A DNA stretch of 10,545 nt from a bacterium (lineage in GTDB: Bacteria; Zixibacteria; MSB-5A5; GN15; FEB-12): positions 1 to 10,545 of the forward strand of contig JAUWMW010000060.1 in assembly GCA_030612965.1 (NCBI GenBank), written 5' to 3'. The position numbers and the translations under genes are program-made. Below the pieces are notes generated by a model. It saw only the letters and a list, made by a program, of their open reading frames with translations, was not told the DNA's origin and searched no databases. Positions 6,701-10,545 of the stretch are shown here, piece after piece (the stretch's first letter is position 1; each line of letters starts with the position of its first letter).

Positions 6701-8338
6701 GTGTCCAAACCGCCTCACAACGCTCTGTTGCTTCTGAAACTGCAATTGCTCAGCGGAGTTCGCAAGGGTGTCCTGGCCAGACTCTTCGGGGGAACATTGT
6801 TCTCGACAAAGACGGCGATAATACTCAAGATCGTGACGGCACTGGTGTGGGTGGGCGTCACGTGTGTTATTCCTCTGCTGACATTGAGTGATTTTGGAGA
6901 AGCCACCCAGATTGGTCAGAGCCTCGTTCGCTACCACCACCTTATCATCAATGGCGCGGCCATATTAATGTTCTACGTCGGACTGTTCATCGGCGCCAAT
7001 CTGATCTATGAGTTAGCTATCAGTGAAAACGAACAACTCCTGTCCTACCCAATCGTGATGGAGGACCTTGTGCACTTTCGCGTCATGGACGTGTACATGA
7101 CGATCCTGTCGTTTTATCTTTATGTCATCTGTCCCTTCACGTGCCTGATGTTTCTCGCTCTGGGTTGGTCGACGGTCTGGACGGTGGCCATGGTGATATT
7201 GACCGCAGTCTTATTGTTCGCTGTTGGCCTTTTAGGTGCCAACGCGTTTTTGTCAATTGCAAAGCGATTGCCTCGTCGTGGGTCCGATGGAATTTGTATC
7301 ACTATTTTCCTGGTGTCGGTCGGGCTTTTTGGAATCGCCATTCGACTGTACAAGGACGGCTTCTTTGGATCTGCGACAATGTCGATATGGCAATGGTCCG
7401 ATCTGCAGATGTCAGTGGTTTCTTTTTCGTCCATGATGGATAATATAGTGTCGCGACCCTGGGGCATCGGACAATATGCTCTGAGCTTGGCGGCAGGCGG
7501 CATGCTCGTGATGTTTTTGTCGAAAGTGTGTGTGCGTACTTTTGGCCAGGCTTTTGATCGGATACACCTTCAAGCCGATGACATGACCGCTCGCGTAAAA
7601 CGGAGCGCGGCATGGCTGAGTTTTATGAATCTGAACCGGCTCTTGAGGTTCTTGCCTCTGGATATTCGGACGCTTTTGGTCAAAGACATCGTGGCGCTGG
7701 TTCGAAGACCGCGCATGTTGGTCAACGCCTTTGTTTTCGTGGTCTTTCTTGTTCTGATCGCCAACTGGAGGCATGCGGCGGTGGCTGATCCCATGCTTTT
7801 TGTGTTGTATTGTTCGTCCACCTTTATAGTCTCTCGATTGTTCGTTAACATTATTGGGCAGGAGCGAAACAACATTCTGGTCATTAAGCAGTTGGCTCCT
7901 TCAATCTCCGGGTACTTGTCCGCGCGGGCCAAGATCACATTCGGTGTTTCATTGGCCGTGCTGCTTCCGTTCTGGGGAGTGCTCATCGGCCTTTCGGCCG
8001 ACCTTGCCCTGCTGGAAACGGTTTGGCGATTGCCGCTATTGCTCTTGAATGTCATCCTCGCATCTATCTTTGTGACTTGGTATTCGGCCACGTTTGCTGA
8101 GTTCAGTACGGACCGTTTCAAGAAACAGGATTTCGGCATCCACCCCGTGGCCATGCTGGTTTTTTGGGGTTTTGGAATGTTAGTGTCGTTGTTCTTTTAC
8201 AAACTGGACCTGGCTCTTCCGGCCCACGAGGTTGACGAGATGACGATCCTTCTCATTGTGGCGATGGGTGTTGTTCTCGCAGCAAGCACGGCGATTTTCA
8301 GATTTCTGGGTATAAGAAGAATCAAGCGTTATGCGTAG
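6701..8338 (+). CDS. ABC-2 type transporter permease, two hydrophobic halves
   Basis: Membrane subunit of the ABC exporter whose ATPase is encoded 18 nt upstream. The 545 residues contain roughly ten to twelve hydrophobic segments in two groups (about 38-215 and 342-536), separated by a polar, basic region (about 275-340). Each half has the usual ABC-2 features. In the second half a cytoplasmic LLVKDIVALVRRPRML (325-340) precedes a transmembrane helix, and GQERNNILVIKQLAPSISGY (386-405) resembles the coupling segment of large putative exporters (ABC_tran_2-like family). In the first half, ELAISENEQLLSYPI (104-118) occupies the matching place, so the protein looks like an internal duplication. 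It is about twice the length of a single ABC-2 permease and could act alone with two ATPase copies. The start is GTG, supported by GGAG at 6690. The substrate is unknown. Confidence 0.88.
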   Translation: MSKPPHNALLLLKLQLLSGVRKGVLARLFGGTLFSTKTAIILKIVTALVWVGVTCVIPLLTLSDFGEATQIGQSLVRYHHLIINGAAILMFYVGLFIGANLIYELAISENEQLLSYPIVMEDLVHFRVMDVYMTILSFYLYVICPFTCLMFLALGWSTVWTVAMVILTAVLLFAVGLLGANAFLSIAKRLPRRGSDGICITIFLVSVGLFGIAIRLYKDGFFGSATMSIWQWSDLQMSVVSFSSMMDNIVSRPWGIGQYALSLAAGGMLVMFLSKVCVRTFGQAFDRIHLQADDMTARVKRSAAWLSFMNLNRLLRFLPLDIRTLLVKDIVALVRRPRMLVNAFVFVVFLVLIANWRHAAVADPMLFVLYCSSTFIVSRLFVNIIGQERNNILVIKQLAPSISGYLSARAKITFGVSLAVLLPFWGVLIGLSADLALLETVWRLPLLLLNVILASIFVTWYSATFAEFSTDRFKKQDFGIHPVAMLVFWGFGMLVSLFFYKLDLALPAHEVDEMTILLIVAMGVVLAASTAIFRFLGIRRIKRYA

Positions 8339-8364
8339 CACCTGGCGCAAATTCGACCAATGGT

Positions 8365-8390
8365 GGTTTCGGGCGACCCCGCCCGAAACC
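8365..8390 (+). terminator. perfect 11-bp hairpin after the permease gene
   Basis: GGTTTCGGGCG (8365-8375), loop ACCC, then CGCCCGAAACC (8380-8390) form a perfect GC-rich 11-bp stem starting 27 nt after the permease stop. No T-run follows (TGCTATAC), so it is not a canonical intrinsic terminator. It could end transcription with help, block 3' exonuclease, or be a dispersed palindromic repeat. Confidence 0.5.
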
Positions 8391-8407
8391 TGCTATACAA
8401 ACCAAAG

Positions 8408-8432
8408 GCTGTCAGGCGAGTCGCCAGACAGC
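8408..8432 (+). other. second hairpin upstream of the SprA-like gene
   Basis: GCTGTC (8408-8413) pairs with GACAGC (8427-8432). Inside, after an A-A mismatch, GGCGA (8415-8419) pairs with TCGCC (8421-8425). The stem is about 10-11 bp with a very tight loop. It lies 34 nt before the start codon at 8467 and 17 nt after the first hairpin, so it may sit in the leader of the next gene or form a terminator pair with the first. No T-tract follows. Confidence 0.45.
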
Positions 8433-8455
8433 ACCCAACAATGATGTTACAGGTT

Positions 8456-8461
8456 AAGGAA
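8456..8461 (+). promoter_or_regulatory. ribosome binding site of the SprA-like lipoprotein gene
   Basis: AAGGAA with a 5-nt spacer to ATG 8467. It fixes the start, which also begins the lipoprotein signal peptide. Confidence 0.65.
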
Positions 8462-8466
8462 AGATC

Positions 8467-10452
8467 ATGATCTATAGACGACTACCGGTGTTGTTGGCTT
8501 TGTTCGGTCTGCTGGTAATCGGTTGCAGCGGAGATGGGTTCAATTCGCTGATTGACCCGTCCTGGTGGGAGGTGACAGAAGACGATCCGGTTCTTCCAAC
8601 GATACGTACTGATTGGCAGTTGTCCTCGAGGCCGGCACAACTTGAGGACAACTACGTCAGGGGCCAGCTACTCTGGCACACGCCGCGCGATCTGGTCAGG
8701 GTTGAGGACGTCTGGGATCGAGAAGCCGCTCAGGGTCAGGGAGTCGTGCGTACCTTTCGCATGATATTCCGTCCCCGGCACTACACGACCGATACTGCTA
8801 TTCTCAACAACGATCTGGTTATCGACACCGTTGCCGTCGGTCTCAAATCGTGGGCGGGTGTCACCTGCTATCTCGGCGATTATGGCTATTATATTCACGA
8901 CACTACCCAGTACTTCGAACTCAGGGCACGCGCTACGAGCGGTCGAATGCACCTTCAGTTCGGGAGCATCAGCGAAGACATCAACGGGGACGGCTGGGCC
9001 GCATCTGAGGACGGTCTCGGTACCGGTGCCCGAAACGGCTCCTGCGAAGAAGAGGAAGACGTCGGCCTTGATCTGCTGCGCGATCAGGATGAACCATTCT
9101 ATGATCCCGAGGCCAGTCCGGACCCCAACGGCGACAACTGGTATTTCCTCGGTGACGGCAAGTGCCCGCTGCCGCCGGGCCAATGCGAGAGCATCGATTG
9201 GGACGACGAATCAATACGCTATGAATGGCTCAACGGCACTGAAGGAAACCTCGATGACCCAGCCACGCAGGGTCGGCCGGACGCCGAAGCCTTATCGGGG
9301 CATGGGTTCTGTGTGATCAACTCCTACTTCTCCTATGTGATCGACTTCGAATCCGACTCATTCCGCGTACCCGATTCTGACTGGCCACCCGATGTTCCGG
9401 TGGAACGTCGCTGGTGGACCTATCGCATTCCCATCCGAGACACCGCCGCTTTGGATGAGATGGTCGATGAGGACGGAACTCCCGATTGGACACGTATCAC
9501 CCACGCCCGCATCTGGTTCGAGGATGAAACTGCTGACGATACCAAGGGGGATACGGTTGAGGTGGCCGATTGGCGTTTCCTCCAAACCGGGATAGGGCCG
9601 GGATCGATTCCGGACAGCAGCATGAGTTTCGTGCGTGACTACGGGTTTGCGAGCGGTCGTGTTTTTGATCTGGGCTATCCCGGTGAGTTTGGTCCTAACG
9701 ACTCGGTGATCGATTTGCTCATCTACGAGGAAGAGAGAGACCAGAGTGAGTGGATCACGGCGGACTTGGCTTTGATGATGGTCGACCCGAGGAATCCGCA
9801 TATCGGACCTCGCGAGCGAATCGCCGGAGTCCACGTCACACAAGTTGACAGGTCGGCCTATCAGTGGTTTAACGATGCTGAACGCAATCTGCACTATGTC
9901 GTCTTCAATTCCGAAAAGGGCCGGTATCGTGCTCTCGGTGCGTGGATGAAAGTCGCGCGTGCGGGAACACAGGATACGATTATTATCGGAGATCTCAGCC
10001 AGACTTACTACGGTGACTCCCTGGTCCTGCGCATACTTCGCCACAACAACCCCGATCACATTCAGCAGTCGTGGCAACTTATGTGGCGCAACTGCTATGC
10101 GGTTCGCAGGGGCGTGGAGCTTGAAGACCTGAACATATCCGTGTGGAAAGGTCTGCCAGGTGCGGAGATGTCTGATTCCAGCCGAGACTACCAGGAATCA
10201 GGCGGACTTACCCAGAGCTATCTGGAGATTCTTGGATTGGATCAGTACAACGCGTACGGTCAGAAGTACTCCGACGGCCACGTTGATGATCGTTTGGATA
10301 TCTATCGCCCCGATTGGGGGCTGCTGTTCTTCCCCGAACGCGAACCGTTCAACTCAGGGAGGACCTTCACCGACGCCGCCGGGAATGAAACCATGGCGTT
10401 GGCCGAGGGAGTGTACGGAATTCTGTGTAAGCGACCGGTTCACGGTTGTTAG
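8467..10452 (+). CDS. SprA/Sov-like surface lipoprotein, 3' end replaced by IS sequence
   Basis: Predicted outer-surface or periplasmic lipoprotein: residues 1-19 are a lipoprotein signal (RR, hydrophobic core, LVIGC) with Cys20 as the lipidated residue. The mature part resembles the repeated non-barrel module of SprA/Sov, the giant type IX secretion translocon. Recognisable blocks in order are FGSISEDINGDGWAASEDG (165-183, acidic and possibly calcium-binding), EDVGLD (197-202), DPNGDNWYF (219-227), LNGTEGN (255-261), WWTYRIPIRD (316-325), PDWTRITHARIWFED (339-353), WQLMWRNCYAVRRGVEL (536-552) and YLEILGLD (585-592) followed by DWGLLFFPEREPF (616-628). SprA is normally about 2000 residues or more; this frame is 661. 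From about residue 647 the codons coincide with an IS256-type terminal repeat, so the natural C-terminus is missing and the tail (GVYGILCKRPVHGC) is probably IS-encoded. It is either a disrupted sprA-type gene or a shorter paralogue cut near its end. Homology is judged from remembered motifs, not an alignment. Confidence 0.75.
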   Translation: MIYRRLPVLLALFGLLVIGCSGDGFNSLIDPSWWEVTEDDPVLPTIRTDWQLSSRPAQLEDNYVRGQLLWHTPRDLVRVEDVWDREAAQGQGVVRTFRMIFRPRHYTTDTAILNNDLVIDTVAVGLKSWAGVTCYLGDYGYYIHDTTQYFELRARATSGRMHLQFGSISEDINGDGWAASEDGLGTGARNGSCEEEEDVGLDLLRDQDEPFYDPEASPDPNGDNWYFLGDGKCPLPPGQCESIDWDDESIRYEWLNGTEGNLDDPATQGRPDAEALSGHGFCVINSYFSYVIDFESDSFRVPDSDWPPDVPVERRWWTYRIPIRDTAALDEMVDEDGTPDWTRITHARIWFEDETADDTKGDTVEVADWRFLQTGIGPGSIPDSSMSFVRDYGFASGRVFDLGYPGEFGPNDSVIDLLIYEEERDQSEWITADLALMMVDPRNPHIGPRERIAGVHVTQVDRSAYQWFNDAERNLHYVVFNSEKGRYRALGAWMKVARAGTQDTIIIGDLSQTYYGDSLVLRILRHNNPDHIQQSWQLMWRNCYAVRRGVELEDLNISVWKGLPGAEMSDSSRDYQESGGLTQSYLEILGLDQYNAYGQKYSDGHVDDRLDIYRPDWGLLFFPEREPFNSGRTFTDAAGNETMALAEGVYGILCKRPVHGC

Positions 10453-10545
10453 ATCCTTCCCTCGAACATAATGCTGAAGTGGTTCAGGGCTGCGACCCAA
10501 TCCTTGATCGGCCGCTTCCACTTCTGCGAGATTCGCTGCAACGCC
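10407..10545 (-). mobile_element. IS256-family insertion sequence, one end (continues beyond window)
   Basis: The transposase tail on the minus strand is followed, about 20 nt past its stop, by a sequence typical of IS256-family terminal inverted repeats. Read on the minus strand it is TTACACAGAATTCC (complement of 10417-10430), then GTACACTCCC towards the outer tip. The tip is estimated near 10407 by this resemblance and may be off by a few bases. The other end, inverted-repeat partner and target duplication lie outside the window. Confidence 0.75.
10449..10544 (-). CDS. IS256-family (mutator-type) transposase, C-terminal 31 residues
   Basis: Minus-strand frame entering from the right edge and ending at a TAA at 10451-10449. 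The visible peptide reads ALQRISQKWKRPIKDWVAAL followed by NHFSIMFEGRI. This is the characteristic end of IS256-family DDE transposases (commonly ISKKWTMPI..W..ALN.F.I.FE.R). The catalytic DDE residues lie upstream, outside the window. The stop codon overlaps, on the opposite strand, the TAG (10450-10452) that ends the SprA-like frame. This is expected if the lipoprotein gene was cut by insertion and now reads into the element until the first stop. Confidence 0.85.
   Translation of the reverse strand, partial: ALQRISQKWKRPIKDWVAALNHFSIMFEGRI

Noticed and set aside
7570..8154. 194-codon minus-strand frame inside the permease gene
   Set aside because: The plus-strand frame encodes clear ABC-2 membrane segments here; the minus product is polar and featureless.
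8391..8399. TGCTATACA resembling an extended -10 promoter element before the SprA-like gene
   Set aside because: No -35-like hexamer lies at the right distance, and the would-be -35 position falls inside the perfect hairpin stem. Promoter consensus in this lineage is unknown.
9358..10077. 239-codon open frame on the minus strand
   Set aside because: It is antisense to the SprA-like gene, whose conserved motifs run through the same stretch. No domain or good start signal is seen.
1..10545. CRISPR arrays, tRNA and rRNA genes
   Set aside because: No regularly spaced repeats, cloverleaf-like sequence or rRNA signature was seen while reading both strands; the window is almost fully protein-coding.

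Overview
The window looks like chromosomal DNA of a Gram-negative (diderm) bacterium, with GC a little above 50% by eye. All recognised genes lie on the plus strand and are tightly packed. The exception is the tail of an insertion sequence that enters from the right edge on the minus strand. The diderm call rests on ExbB/TolQ and ExbD/TolR proteins, lipoprotein signal peptides and a SprA-like surface protein. The SprA-like sequence points to the FCB superphylum (Bacteroidota and relatives, or candidate phyla such as Zixibacteria, Marinimicrobia or Gemmatimonadota). That placement is an inference from family distribution, not proof.

Region 1 (1-5845) is one likely operon: a MotA/TolQ/ExbB proton-channel protein, two different ExbD/TolR proteins, a small membrane-anchored or lipidated protein with a TonB-C-like domain, and a 1021-residue exported protein. 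The last protein joins a helical, TPR-like body to a C-terminal NHL (beta-propeller-like) segment. One TolQ plus two TolR paralogues is the composition of the Myxococcus AglR/AglQ/AglS motor. The added TonB-C, TPR and propeller parts also parallel TolA, CpoB and TolB of the Tol-Pal system. The cluster is best read as a proton-motive-force-driven envelope machine of unknown output (surface transport, motility, envelope upkeep or secretion).

Region 2 (5936-8338) is a two-gene ABC-2-type transporter (ATPase and a 545-residue permease with two hydrophobic halves). The permease gene is followed by an intergenic region holding two strong hairpins.

Region 3 (8467-10545) is a lipoprotein gene whose product resembles part of SprA/Sov, the huge outer-membrane translocon of type IX secretion and gliding. 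Its reading frame runs directly into the end of an IS256-family element. The last roughly 14 codons appear to come from the element's terminal inverted repeat, so the gene is probably interrupted and its product truncated. The transposase C-terminus (31 residues visible) is encoded on the minus strand, and its stop codon overlaps that of the SprA-like frame.
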